This document shows, piece after piece, positions 8,903 to 19,600 of a stretch of DNA of 64,000 nt. The notes under the pieces were generated by a model. It was not told where the DNA came from, did not search any database, and saw nothing but the letters and a program-made list of their open reading frames with translations. Origin of the DNA: JAGQVA01 sp033764335 (GTDB lineage Bacteria; Bacteroidota; Bacteroidia; J057); contig JANRJC010000031.1 of NCBI GenBank assembly GCA_033764335.1, positions 62,001 to 126,000 on the forward strand. Reading direction: 5' to 3'. The position numbers were made by a program, and so were the translations under genes. The number at the start of each line of letters is the position of its first letter. The first letter of the stretch is position 1.

Positions 8903-10978
8903 TTATGAATGGGGAGGCTTTTCCGCGGCAAGCATTTCTCCTCGTTTGCTGATTTCTGCGATGGTGGGTTCGTTGATGAGGAAATCCATTACTGGCCACT
9001 TGAAACCTATAAACCGGGAAATGTCTTCTTCAAACTCAGCAGTTCCCATTGAATCGAGGCCGTAGGCCTGCATAGACTCCTGCGGGTCTATTTTGGCTGT
9101 GTTTATCCCCAGTTTTTTGCTCATCCAGGCTACAATCCAATCCTGAATGCGGGCTGCAGTAAATGCCGCTGTCGGGGTAGTTTCCGGCGCGACTTCTTCT
9201 GAATTTTCTTCCTGAAGGTCGCTGATCCATTCCGCTTCGAGGTTTAGTTCCCGCTGAAGATATGCCTCGCGGCAGGCGTTCCGCCTGATTTTTCCGCTGG
9301 AAGTCTTGGGAATACTTCGCCGTTTCAACAAGGCAATCGCATAGACCTGAAGTTCATGCCGCAAGGCAATTTCTCTGCGAATAGCGGCAAATATTTCTTC
9401 GGACGAATGTGTTTTTAGCGTTTGGGGTTCTATTTCTGCCGCAACAACCAGCCTCTCTTCTCCGGCGATTTCTACGGAAAATGCGGCATTTCCGCCGGGT
9501 TTCAGGGCTATATGGCTTTGTCCGGTGGTGTGTTCTATATCTTGCGGATAGTGATTTCTTCCCCGAATGATCATGAGATCTTTTAACCGCCCGGTGATAT
9601 ACAGTTCGTTTTTATACACAAAACCCAAATCGCCGGTGCGCAGAAAAGGGCCTTCTCCGGTATTTGTAATAAAAGCCCGGAAGGTTTTTTCGCTGGCTTC
9701 GGGGTTGTTCCAATAGCCTTCTGCCACACTTTCGCCGGCTACCCATACCTCACCTACCTGGTTTTCATCGCATAAGTCGCAGGTATCGGGATTGACAATG
9801 CTCACCTTCTGATTTCCCCAGGTATGGCCACAGCCTACGACGGATAGAGCGTTGGCTGTGTTTTCGTCTATGGGTTTGACCCTGTGAGCACCCAATTCGA
9901 CCGGATCAAGGTGTAAAATGGCAGGTATATGACCTTCATCTCCTCCGGTGACCAGCAGGGTGCTTTCCGCCATGCCGTAACAAGGATAAAAGGACTCTTC
10001 GCGAAAACCGGCAGGGGCAAACATACGGGCAAAACGTTTGATCGTATCGGCCCTTACGGGTTCTGCTCCGGTAAATGCCACGGTCCAACTGCTCAAATCC
10101 AGAGCCGCGATTTCTTCAGGGGTGGTTTTTGCCATCAGCAGTTCGTAGGAAAAATTAGGGCCTCCACTAGAAGTCCCTCTAAACCGGTCAATAGCCTGTA
10201 GCCAGCGCACGGGTTTTTGCAGGAACGACAGCGGCGACATAAGGTAGATCGGTTGCCCTACGTATATGGGTTGAATAATATTCCCGATCAATCCCATATC
10301 GTGATAAAGTGGAAGCCAGCCTACGCCAATCATTTCTCCTTCCCGGTGGCGAAACGCCGATTGGATCATGGCTTCATTGTGCAGGAGGTTGTGGTGGGTG
10401 ACACAAACGCCTTTGGGATTTCCGGTAGAACCGGAAGTATATTGCAGAAAGGCCAATGTATCGCGGTTGATGGCAGGTGTCTTCCAACTTTCCGCAAAAG
10501 AATCTTCGATTTTATCGGTAGCGATCCATGATTCGTTTTTCCCGTTCACGAGGTCGGGCATAAAGAGGCGCACGGCTTCGAGGACTTCGGTATTGGTGAG
10601 AAATGCTTTTGCGGCGGAATCATTTACAATGGCCAGCACACGATCTACCTGTTTGCCCATCTGTGGCGGATACACGGGCACAGCCGTTACTCCTGCGTAC
10701 AGGCATCCAAAAAATGCCGCAATATAGTCCAGTCCCGAAGGATAAAGCAGGATTGCTCTTTCACCCGAAAGTCCCTGATCTTGTAACCGGGCTGCAATGG
10801 CTCTTGCCCGGAGATCCAGTTGGTCAAAAGTGAGTTCATGCGTGGGTTGTTCGCCTTTTTCCAGAAAAATGCAGGCTTGTTTGCCGCGGCGGTTTTCTGC
10901 CCGGACGGAGAGAAGTTCTACCAGGGTCTGTATATTTTTTTGCAAAGGAAAAGTTTCGGAAAGGTTGTTTTGGATCAT
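8903..10978 (-). CDS. fatty acyl-AMP ligase fused to an acyl carrier domain
   Basis: This 691-residue protein activates a fatty acid as acyl-AMP and can load it on its own carrier domain. The ANL adenylation motif is YTSGSTGNPKGVCVTH, followed by GWLPLYHDMGLIGN and SSGGPNFSYELL, which are characteristic of FAALs rather than CoA ligases. Also seen are YGMAES, RTGDLGF and GRLKDLMIIRGRNHYPQDIE. The C-terminal about 80 residues form an acyl carrier domain with the phosphopantetheine serine in YGLDSMG. FAALs usually feed a polyketide or lipopeptide synthase, but none is next to it here. The gene is monocistronic between a terminator and a divergent kinase gene. The product is unknown. Confidence 0.92.
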   Translation of the reverse strand: MIQNNLSETFPLQKNIQTLVELLSVRAENRRGKQACIFLEKGEQPTHELTFDQLDLRARAIAARLQDQGLSGERAILLYPSGLDYIAAFFGCLYAGVTAVPVYPPQMGKQVDRVLAIVNDSAAKAFLTNTEVLEAVRLFMPDLVNGKNESWIATDKIEDSFAESWKTPAINRDTLAFLQYTSGSTGNPKGVCVTHHNLLHNEAMIQSAFRHREGEMIGVGWLPLYHDMGLIGNIIQPIYVGQPIYLMSPLSFLQKPVRWLQAIDRFRGTSSGGPNFSYELLMAKTTPEEIAALDLSSWTVAFTGAEPVRADTIKRFARMFAPAGFREESFYPCYGMAESTLLVTGGDEGHIPAILHLDPVELGAHRVKPIDENTANALSVVGCGHTWGNQKVSIVNPDTCDLCDENQVGEVWVAGESVAEGYWNNPEASEKTFRAFITNTGEGPFLRTGDLGFVYKNELYITGRLKDLMIIRGRNHYPQDIEHTTGQSHIALKPGGNAAFSVEIAGEERLVVAAEIEPQTLKTHSSEEIFAAIRREIALRHELQVYAIALLKRRSIPKTSSGKIRRNACREAYLQRELNLEAEWISDLQEENSEEVAPETTPTAAFTAARIQDWIVAWMSKKLGINTAKIDPQESMQAYGLDSMGTAEFEEDISRFIGFKWPVMDFLINEPTIAEISKRGEMLAAEKPPHS

Positions 10979-11182
10979 AATGGATCAAATTAATCATTTG
11001 CCCGAAAAAAAAAACGACGGATTACCTGATATGTTTAACAATAGGGATTATCCGCAGATTATCGGCGATTTTTGGTAGAGGGAAAAAAGAATAAAAATAA
11101 CTATTCCATTACATGTACTTTTTTGTAATTGAAGTAATTGCTAATTTGATCCCTCGAAAGTGTTTAATCTGAACGAAATATC

Positions 11183-12901
11183 ATGGGTTTTATCCTGCGG
11201 TTATGGAACTTGCATTCCAATCAGGGAGTAAGCGATACAATGCCATCTGGTGACGCCAAACGAATCCGAATGGTCAATCGGGTAAGCCTGATCGCGATTA
11301 TTTTGTTATCTCCTTATATTAATTACTACTTCGAAATCGGACAGAACCTGGCGGGAATCGTTCAGATTTTTACCATCATAGGTTTTGGCATGGTGGTGAT
11401 CATCAATTACTTCCGTCTGCCGGTGATCGCGAAGTTTCTGTTTTTTGTCGCTGCGGATACCAGCGTTTTTTTTACCAGTTCGATCCTGGGTTTTGAGAGT
11501 GGCGAGCATTTGGCCTACCTCATGATTTTGATGATGGTGTTTATGGTTTTCGACCTGAAACAGGGGTGGTATATTGGCCTTGCATTGCTGATGGAGGTAG
11601 GATGTATGGTTGTACTGGAAGTAACGGATTACTCGCTTCTGGGAACCCCCACCATTGAGATAACCGAACAGCACAGTACCTATGTAGGCAATTTTGGTAT
11701 GTCTTCACTCATTTTCATTTTTATTGCCGTTTATTTTCAAAAACTTTCCAACAAGCAGGTGGATGAAATTATCTTTCAGGCACAGGAAGAACTGAAAGCC
11801 GTATTTAATAATTCTTACGACGCGATTTTTGTGGTTAATCCCGAAAATCATCGGATCGAAGAATGCAATCTTCGGGTGCTGGAATTATTTGATGAAACCG
11901 ACAAGTCTCATTTTTTGGGAACTCATGCCAATTCTCTCCGTAAGACACCACATTCTCCGGAAAGGATCAGGGAAATCTATAATCGGCTCAACAACAACGA
12001 ACGTTGGAGTACGGAGAGTGAGTTTCTTTCTCGCAAAGGAAGATCTTTTTGGGGAAATGTCGCTTACACTTATATTCATTACGGCGAAAAGACCCAGTTG
12101 ATGATCCGTATCACGGATATTACGGAGCAACGAATGGCAGAGCAGGCCATACGCGAGGCCAAAGAAAAAGCGGAAGCTGCCAACAAAGCCAAATCCAATT
12201 TCCTCGCCAATATGAGTCATGAAATTCGCACACCGATTAATGGTGTTATTGGTTTGGCCGAAATCATCAAAAGCGAATATGACGACGAAGCAGACCTCAA
12301 TACTTATGCAGGCATGATTCTGGATTCGGGACAGCGACTACTCCGCACCATTGGTTCCGTGCTCGAACTCGCGCGGCTGGATGCCAATGCCGGGGAGATT
12401 GGCCTTTCTCCGCTTTCGCTGAATGAAGCCCTGGTAAGAGGTTTTTACAAATTTGAAGCTGTGGGTAAAAACAAAGGGTTGGCAATGTTTCTGGAATTAC
12501 CGGAGCATGAAATGATGGCAAATTTGGACAAACATCTTATAGATCAGATACTGGATCACCTTATTGGCAATGCCGTAAAATTTACGACGGAAGGTTATGT
12601 ACGGGTGGCTTTGGTGGAAGAAATTTCAAATGAAATCAGAACCTGTACCATCAGGGTTTCTGACACCGGAATCGGTATGAGCCGGGAATTTATTGATCAG
12701 AAACTGTTTATGAAATTTGAGCAGGAAAGTGAAGGCCTTGACCGCAATTACGAAGGTGCCGGGCTGGGACTTTCCATTACAAAAAGGATTGTCGAAATCC
12801 TGAATGGTTCCATCGAAGTAGAAAGTGCAAGAAATAAAGGAACAACATTTGAAGTCAGCTTCCCCCTTGTGGAAGTACCTCTGTCTGCGGGTATCGTGTA
12901 G
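11183..12901 (+). CDS. membrane PAS sensor histidine kinase
   Basis: This 572-residue kinase has about six N-terminal membrane segments (residues 30-185) and a PAS domain (about 205-315, starting FNNSYDAIFVVNPE). The HisKA phosphoacceptor is His346 in NMSHEIRTPINGVIG. The HATPase domain shows an N box (HLIGNAVKF), a G1 box (VSDTGIGM) and a G2 box (GAGLGLSIT). It has no receiver domain of its own. A single-domain regulator follows at once, suggesting a phosphotransfer pair. The stimulus is not evident: the membrane part resembles MASE-type sensors, but I cannot name one. Upstream DNA is divergent from the acyl-AMP ligase gene. Confidence 0.9.
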   Translation: MGFILRLWNLHSNQGVSDTMPSGDAKRIRMVNRVSLIAIILLSPYINYYFEIGQNLAGIVQIFTIIGFGMVVIINYFRLPVIAKFLFFVAADTSVFFTSSILGFESGEHLAYLMILMMVFMVFDLKQGWYIGLALLMEVGCMVVLEVTDYSLLGTPTIEITEQHSTYVGNFGMSSLIFIFIAVYFQKLSNKQVDEIIFQAQEELKAVFNNSYDAIFVVNPENHRIEECNLRVLELFDETDKSHFLGTHANSLRKTPHSPERIREIYNRLNNNERWSTESEFLSRKGRSFWGNVAYTYIHYGEKTQLMIRITDITEQRMAEQAIREAKEKAEAANKAKSNFLANMSHEIRTPINGVIGLAEIIKSEYDDEADLNTYAGMILDSGQRLLRTIGSVLELARLDANAGEIGLSPLSLNEALVRGFYKFEAVGKNKGLAMFLELPEHEMMANLDKHLIDQILDHLIGNAVKFTTEGYVRVALVEEISNEIRTCTIRVSDTGIGMSREFIDQKLFMKFEQESEGLDRNYEGAGLGLSITKRIVEILNGSIEVESARNKGTTFEVSFPLVEVPLSAGIV

Positions 12902-12918
12902 AAAAGTTGAATCGGATT

Positions 12919-13305
12919 ATGAGTAAACCTTATGTATTGATTGTTGAAGATAACCCCATTAATGCGCTTGTATTAGGTAAAATTATCGAGGATTTTTGCC
13001 AGGTGATAAAGGTGGAAAATGATGAACAGACCTTTGTGGCGGTTGAAAAATATCCTTTTTCGCTTATATTAATGGATATAAATCTGGGTGGGAACAGCCT
13101 TGACGGAGAGGCGATTATGAAAATGTTGCGAAAGGATTTCGGGAAGGAAACGCTCCCGATATTTGCGGTAACCAGTTACGCTTTGCCGGAGGATCGGGAG
13201 AGGTTTTTAGCCTCCGGGTTTGACAATTATTTCGCAAAGCCGATTGCAAGGGAGGAAATTATACCTGTGGTTAAAAAGGTATTGGGTCAAATGGGGAACT
13301 ACTAA
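12919..13305 (+). CDS. single-domain response regulator (REC)
   Basis: This 128-residue stand-alone receiver has acidic residues in VEDNPINALVLG, phosphoacceptor Asp53 in LILMDINLG, and Lys107 in YFAKPI. ATG at 12919 is chosen over an in-frame TTG at 12907 because homologues start just before the first beta strand. It begins 17 bp after the kinase stop and is surely cotranscribed. With no output domain it must act through a protein partner or a phosphorelay. Its TAA abuts the stop of the convergent OmpA-family gene with no intervening base. Confidence 0.9.
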   Translation: MSKPYVLIVEDNPINALVLGKIIEDFCQVIKVENDEQTFVAVEKYPFSLILMDINLGGNSLDGEAIMKMLRKDFGKETLPIFAVTSYALPEDRERFLASGFDNYFAKPIAREEIIPVVKKVLGQMGNY

Positions 13306-15852
13306 TTAGTCTTCAGCTACTAACACAATCTCTACCCGGCGATTTTTTTTTCGAGCGGCTTCATCGGTATTGGGAACTACGGCAAGTCTTTTCCCGAAAT
13401 ATTCAACGGAAAGCCTTTTTTGATCAATTCCTTTACTGACCAGGTATTGGATGGCGGCTTCACTTCTTCTTTTGCTAAGGTCATCGTTATAAGTGTCTGA
13501 GCCAATGTCATCGGCATGGCCGACAAATTTCATTTTGGGTTGTGGATGGGTTTTTAGGTAGTCTGCTACCCGGTTGAGAATCATGCGACTATTGCCGGTG
13601 AGGTGATCACTTCCCGATTCAAAATAGATTCGCTCAAAAGCATCAATTTCCATTTCACGGAGAATCCGTTTTCCACGGGGATCATTTTCCGGGCAGCCGA
13701 GGTGTGATTTTAAACCCGCGATTTCAGGGCAACGGTCATCCTGATTTACTACTCCGTCGTGGTCGTAGTCTGCATACGGTAAATGCCGGGACAGTGGGCC
13801 GGTACTATACAACCCCTTCGAATAATCCATACCCGGTTCGGGGATTTTTTCCTCCTCCGGGCATCCGGCGAGGGCAAAGGTACCCGCGACATCCGGGCAC
13901 TGATCGTATTTATCGGCAAGGCCGTCGTTGTCTCTGTCTTTATAAAGCTCGGTATCGGTAGAAAGCAGTGCCTGCTCGCGGGCTTTACGCTGGGTTTCCA
14001 ATTCTTTTTGTTTTTCTTGTTCTCGCTTTAGTCGGGCCTCTTCTGCCACCATCCGGGCTTTTTCTTCGGCCCGGGCGATTGCCTCTTTTTTGGCTTTTTC
14101 GGCGGCGGTTTCTTCCGGGATTTCCGGTTTGGGTTCGGGTTTGATTTCCGCTTCTGCGGTAGGCGGCGTTTGAATCACCGGCTCCGGTTTCTTTTCCGGT
14201 ATGACAACCGGGGTATTTGCTGCCGGTTCCGGAATTTCGAGAGAAGTAACCGCTTTTGTATTAGCGGTTACTTCTTTTACGGGTTTCTCTTTGGGTATTT
14301 TTTCGGCTTTTTCTTTAGGCGTTTTTTCGGCTTTTTCTTTAGGCGTTTTTTCCGGTTTTTCCGCAGGTTTTTCTTCCGGTTTGTTTACCGGTTCGGGATC
14401 GGGTTCTGTGGTTTCCGGAACGGTTTCTTCCTCCGGTGTTTTGTCTTTTTTGTTGATGGCCAGGGGTATATGCAGGCCAAAATGAAAGTCGGCGGAACGC
14501 ATATTTTCTTTCAAGAGGAAATTAAGCAGATTAGAAGAACCCGCTACCAAAGGCCCCAGACGCACAGTGGCCCCTACGTTTGTTCCCCGGTCTCCAGCCA
14601 GCGAAAAGGGAATGCCGATGCCCCATCCTTTTCCCTCAAATCGGGGGGTAATGGCAAAGTTGGAAATATGATGAACTCGGTTGGGCTGGTTGTAACCCTT
14701 TAGTGCCAGAAAAGGAATCATGCTGATATAGACATTTTTATTCAGGCGAAAATCTGCCTGAAGGCTTACAACGGTGGGCAGCGCCATGCGAAACTGTGTT
14801 TCGCCGGAGCTATAGTTAAATTCACCGCCGAGGGTACTGTCAAAAGCCATAATTCCATTAAGGCTGAGCTGACTGAGGTCATATCCGATCACACTGCCGG
14901 TAAAATTTTGGCTGAATGCCGATTGTTCAAAACGGATATTTCCGATGTCCAAAATGCTCAGCCCGAGGCGTGCGCGGTAGTCTTCTCCTTCTGGACGATA
15001 TTCATAGATGGCTCCGAGGTCGGCTCCAAACCCGGTATTCCGGAGGTTGAGCCGGTCAAAATCTTCCAGCGGATTAAAACCGCCTTCTACGCCTTCAAGT
15101 GCAACGGAATGCGCAAAATCCACGTCTGCCTCATGGATATTGATGATGTCGGCGTTGGTAAAGGAGTACTCCAATCGGTTGGCATAGAGATAGGTACCGG
15201 CAAGGCCGCTCATAAATTTAATTCTGGCTCCGGCATTTATCCGATGAGGGCCGTTTTCGTAAAGGGTTTCGGCCCAGGCCAGTCCAAATTCCACATAAGA
15301 CAACAGCGAAAAGCGAAACCGGTCATTGTTGTACGAGATGCCAAACTGATCGGGTACGTCCAACCCGAGGAAAGCAAACCGGGCGGCGGGTTCTCCTACT
15401 TGGTCGAGGTTTACAAAATTGCGTAAACGCCCGGTAAAAGCCAGCGACCGTTTAGGTGAAAGGCGAATAGATACCGAAGGCAGGTATAAATCGTAGTTTA
15501 AAAAGGCGTTTTTTTCGTTTCCATTCAGGTTTTCAGGAAAAACCTCGCGGTAGTTAAGGCCATCTACGGACCATACCGAACCGTCTCTGACCGAGGCTGT
15601 GTTGACGAAAAGGTAGTTGTTCTGAAGTGTAGAAGAGAATCCAAACAACTGAATGTCCACATTGGCCCTTTGCCCAACAAGAGAGGCGGGTTGAAGGTCG
15701 AGATTGTAAATACCGAGGGTTTTCCCGGTCTGAAGGCCGGAAAAAGTTTGTCCGAAAAAAAACAACGGCGAAAAAACAAGGAGCAAGGAAATAAAAGGGG
15801 AAACTAGGCGTAACATAAACGATAAATTAGACCTAAAGCTAAACAAATTCAC
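13306..15852 (-). CDS. DUF5723-type outer membrane protein with TSP3 repeats and OmpA domain
   Basis: This 848-residue envelope protein starts with a signal peptide and a beta-barrel-like part (about 30-470) beginning TFSGLQTGKTLGIYNLDLQPASL split across the family motif. A Pro/Lys/Glu-rich linker (about 475-650) follows, with EKTPKEKAEK repeats. Two thrombospondin type 3-like Ca-binding units come next (DRDNDGLADKYDQCPDVAG and DHDGVVNQDDRCPEIAG). The protein ends in an OmpA peptidoglycan-binding domain (FVGHADDIGSDTYNDDLSKR, VEYFGK). It probably ties the outer membrane to peptidoglycan. The signal peptide fits better with a start at the internal Met13 (15816); the 15852 ATG would add 12 residues before it. 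Confidence 0.85.
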   Translation of the reverse strand: MNLFSFRSNLSFMLRLVSPFISLLLVFSPLFFFGQTFSGLQTGKTLGIYNLDLQPASLVGQRANVDIQLFGFSSTLQNNYLFVNTASVRDGSVWSVDGLNYREVFPENLNGNEKNAFLNYDLYLPSVSIRLSPKRSLAFTGRLRNFVNLDQVGEPAARFAFLGLDVPDQFGISYNNDRFRFSLLSYVEFGLAWAETLYENGPHRINAGARIKFMSGLAGTYLYANRLEYSFTNADIINIHEADVDFAHSVALEGVEGGFNPLEDFDRLNLRNTGFGADLGAIYEYRPEGEDYRARLGLSILDIGNIRFEQSAFSQNFTGSVIGYDLSQLSLNGIMAFDSTLGGEFNYSSGETQFRMALPTVVSLQADFRLNKNVYISMIPFLALKGYNQPNRVHHISNFAITPRFEGKGWGIGIPFSLAGDRGTNVGATVRLGPLVAGSSNLLNFLLKENMRSADFHFGLHIPLAINKKDKTPEEETVPETTEPDPEPVNKPEEKPAEKPEKTPKEKAEKTPKEKAEKIPKEKPVKEVTANTKAVTSLEIPEPAANTPVVIPEKKPEPVIQTPPTAEAEIKPEPKPEIPEETAAEKAKKEAIARAEEKARMVAEEARLKREQEKQKELETQRKAREQALLSTDTELYKDRDNDGLADKYDQCPDVAGTFALAGCPEEEKIPEPGMDYSKGLYSTGPLSRHLPYADYDHDGVVNQDDRCPEIAGLKSHLGCPENDPRGKRILREMEIDAFERIYFESGSDHLTGNSRMILNRVADYLKTHPQPKMKFVGHADDIGSDTYNDDLSKRRSEAAIQYLVSKGIDQKRLSVEYFGKRLAVVPNTDEAARKKNRRVEIVLVAED
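14298..14345 (-). repeat. perfect 24-bp tandem repeat (two units) in the OmpA-protein linker
   Basis: Two identical 24-bp units sit head to tail at 14298-14321 and 14322-14345. Each encodes eight residues of the PKEKAEKT type, and a degenerate third copy flanks them. Length change would stay in frame and alter only the periplasmic linker. Confidence 0.8.
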
Positions 15853-15919
15853 ACGGAATTTAGTAAGCAGATTGGACTTTCATCACGAAGTTAATTTATT
15901 TCAGTGTTCAGCAGGTTTT

Positions 15920-16567
15920 ATGGAAATGTCCGAACTTAAAAAGCTGGTTACTAAAGGTGAGGGGCCTAATCTGGAATTTAAACGGAAGGCGGCTTTCCCC
16001 GAAAAACTGGCGCGTGAAATGGTTGCTTTTGCCAATACCGACGGAGGAATTCTGATGGTGGGAGTGGACGATGATAAAAGCATCCCGGGGTGTAAATTTC
16101 CGGAAGAAGAGGTATTTGCGATTGAATCTTTTTTAAATAAAGCCTGCCACCCCCGTTTGAAGTTTCGCCTGGAACGAGTACCCCTCAACCCCAAACGGGA
16201 GGTTCTGGTGTATCATATACCGCCCAGTCGCCGAAAACCACATTTTTTGGTATTCGAAGGAATACGACAGACTTTTGTGCGGAGTCAGGATATGAGTATC
16301 GTGGCGAGCCGTGAGATGATTCGCCTCTTGCGCACCGAGCGAAAAAAATCGGGGGTATCCATTCGTATCGGAGACCGGGAAAAATTGCTATTTCAGCATT
16401 TGGAAAAAAATCGGAGTATTACCCTTAACGAAGCCGGAAAACTTTTAAAAACCAATCACCACCAGGTTTCGGGGTTGCTCGTTTTACTGGTCAGGGCGGG
16501 CCTGCTTACAATTCAACCCAGTGAAAAGGGGGATTTTTTCAGTCTCGCTGCCGGAGCTTTTGAATAG
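15920..16567 (+). CDS. AlbA_2 (Schlafen-type) putative DNA-binding protein
   Basis: This 215-residue protein has an AlbA_2 domain (about 5-130): the motif EGPNLEFKRKAAFPEKLARE, then VAFANTDGGILMVGVDDD and FVRSQDMSI. The C-terminal 60 residues (RSITLNEAGKLLKTNHHQVSGLLVLL) form a winged-helix-like unit. ATG at 15920 is preferred to a TTG at 15872. It is divergent from the OmpA-family gene and read alone. AlbA_2 proteins are usually annotated as transcriptional regulators or nucleic-acid binders; the target is unknown. Confidence 0.85.
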   Translation: MEMSELKKLVTKGEGPNLEFKRKAAFPEKLAREMVAFANTDGGILMVGVDDDKSIPGCKFPEEEVFAIESFLNKACHPRLKFRLERVPLNPKREVLVYHIPPSRRKPHFLVFEGIRQTFVRSQDMSIVASREMIRLLRTERKKSGVSIRIGDREKLLFQHLEKNRSITLNEAGKLLKTNHHQVSGLLVLLVRAGLLTIQPSEKGDFFSLAAGAFE

Positions 16568-16677
16568 TTTATCGGGCTTTTTTCCCTTTTCAAACCCGGC
16601 TTCAACGGATACGGCAATTTATCAGTTGTCAAATTCGTTGGAAAAGTGGAAATTTACCTAACCTATAAGCCCTGGCT

Positions 16678-19600
16678 ATGCAATTAAAATTTACTTTTTA
16701 TTTTCTGGTATTATCGGTGTTGTGGGTAAAACCCCTTCATGCGCAGTTGGTAATGGCAGACACTTTGCCCAACGACACCTTGTTTTCCACTCTTTTTTCT
16801 CAGGGTGTTACCGTCAGCAACTTGTCCTTCCAGTTTTGCCAACCTTCGCAGACCGGTCAGTTTAATGGGGTAAACTCAAACCTCGGGCTGGATTCCGGAG
16901 TGGTCATCTCTACCGGAAACGTCCTCACGGCCGGAGGTGCTAACATATCCGCCTTGACAACGGGGAGCTTTTCGTTTCTCCCACAAAATTATCCACCCCT
17001 CACGGGCATTGGCGGAGGGCCTGTATATGATGTCTGTGTGATTGAGTTTGATATTGTGCCTCTTTGTGATTCCATCGGTATTAGTTATGTATTTGCTTCG
17101 GAAGAATACAACGAGTTTGTGGCTTCGAGCTTTAACGATGTTTTCGCTTTTTATATCTCTGGCCCGGGTTATACCGGTACACCCGGGCAAAACATTGCCC
17201 GCATCCCCGGTACGACCATTCCCGTTGCCATCAACAATGTCAACAACGGCAATAGTGCCCCCGGGACGATTCCCTTCGGCCCTTGTACCAACTGCCCTTA
17301 TTATACTGACAATACTTTTGGCACAAGTGTAGAGTTTGATGGATTTACCATACCGATGGTGGCCGCTGCTGCGGTAATCCCCTGCCAAACTTATCATATT
17401 ACCCTGGCTATCGCCGATGTTTTTGACGCTTCGTATGATTCCGGAGTGTTTTTTGAAGTGGGCGGTATCGGTTGTATTACCCCTACGCTTAACCTCAGCG
17501 CCACCAACTCCACGGTTTTGGGTGCTAATGTTGCGGTTGAAGGTTGCGTCAACTATGGATTATTTACTTTCACTCTTCCCACACCGCCGACGGATACGAC
17601 GGTTTTTTACTTTACTGTAGGCGGTTCTGCCACTCCGGGAACGGATTATCAGACGCTTCCCGATAGTATTGTCATGCCTGCCGGAGTGGATAGCGTCGTT
17701 CTTCCGGTATATATATTCTCCGATAATCTGGCCGAAGGAACCGAATTTATTGAAATTTACTACGTGGACAGCACGCTGTGTACAACCACCATTTATCGGG
17801 ATACGGCGGTCATGCAAATCTGGGACAAACCCATTATTCCGCCTCTTCAGGACACGGCTTTCTGCTCGTCGGACGTCGTTACTATCGGGTATTCGCCTCA
17901 ACAAAGCCAAACCTATCAGTGGACACCGGCTACCGGGCTTTCCAGTACAACAATTTCTAACCCGAACTTGTCGCTTACATTTTCGGGCATTACGGAGCAA
18001 AAATCTACGTATTATCTGCTGTCCACCGATGTTCAGGGATATTGTATTTACGAGGATTCGCTGGAGGTAACGGTTTATCCGGGCAATTTTGCCGAATTCT
18101 CCGCCGACAGCATCTGCGAGGGTTATCGCACTTCTTTCACCAGCACCACAGGCTTTGACCAACTTACCGCCTGGGCCTGGCAATTTGGCGACGGTCAAAC
18201 AAGTACAACCGCAAATCCTCTTCATTTATATGCTAATCAGGGTACGTATCAGACGCAGCTCATTACTACAAATAGCAAAGGCTGCGTTGATACCATTGTT
18301 CACGCGGTACTTGTGGATTCGCTTCCGGTGGTTAGTTTTACGGTTGATCCGGTCTGTCAGAATACGCCCAGTCTCTTTGTAAATGATGTGAGACCGGGTG
18401 TAAATTATGCCTGGGATTTTGGCGATGGTGGAGTATCGAATGGCTTAAACCCGGTTCATATTTATACCGGTTTCGGGTTTTTCCCGGTTCAGTTAGTCGC
18501 CACTACTGCCCGAGGTTGTGTGGACAGTCTTACCCGCGATGCCGAAGTCTATAAAAACCCCGTGGCCGAGTTTGCGGCTGAATTTGAGTGTTTTGGCACT
18601 CCGACTCAATTTACCAACCAGACTCAGTTGGGAACCGGTACAAGTCTGTTTGTCCAATGGACTTTTGGCGACGGTGGAAACAGTTTGCTGCCGAATCCCA
18701 CTCATTTATACGGTTCGTATGGAACCTATAATGCCACGCTCCAGGTTACCGATAATCTGGGCTGTCGGGACAACCATTCCGAAAATGTGCGAGTCTATGC
18801 TTTACCGGATGCAGATTTTACCGCAGAACAGATATGTGAGGAAAATCACATGATCTATACCAACCAAAGCACGGCAGTGGACAATAGCCTTATCAATCGG
18901 TTTTTCTGGTCTTTCCATGACGGGCGCACCTCGGGTGTCTCTGATCCGGAGCCTTTTTATTGGGATCCGGGCATTTTTCAGACCCAGCTCAAAATTTTGA
19001 CCGAATTTGGTTGTGCTGACAGTATCACGAAATCGGTAGTGGTCTATCCTCACCCGGTTGTGGCTTACAATATGGAACCTGTCTGTGTGTTTGACAGTTC
19101 GCATTTTCTCAACCAAAGCTGGGTGGACAGTACCGTTACCGGCGATAAAATTGTCTCCTGGACCTGGGATTTGGGCGACGGAACCCTCTCCAATTCGGTT
19201 CTTCACCCGGTACATGTGTATCAAACCGCAGGATTTTTTCCGATAACGCTTTCCGTGGCCACCAACAATGGCTGTACTTCCAGCCGGACGTTGGAGCTGG
19301 AAATTTATCCCTTGCCTCCGGCTCCGGATCTTCAGCCGGATACCGTCTGTTTCAGCGATCAGGCATTCCTGATCGCTCAGGCAGTGCCTCCCACTAAAAG
19401 AGTAGAATGGTTTTATGGAATCAATGATCAGCAACCTTTTCAGGAAGGAAACAGCTATGTCACTCCGCCGCTGCCTTACCCACAGACCTATTATGCGCGG
19501 GCGATTTCCGACCATGAATGTATCGGAGAAAAATACCCGCTTGAAGCCATGCTTTATCAGCCAGGCCAGGCCGAAATAATCCCCAGTGAATGGGTAGCCG

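Noticed and set aside
12907..12918. TTG start for the response regulator
   Set aside because: Would add four residues before a normal REC start; the ATG at 12919 fits the family.
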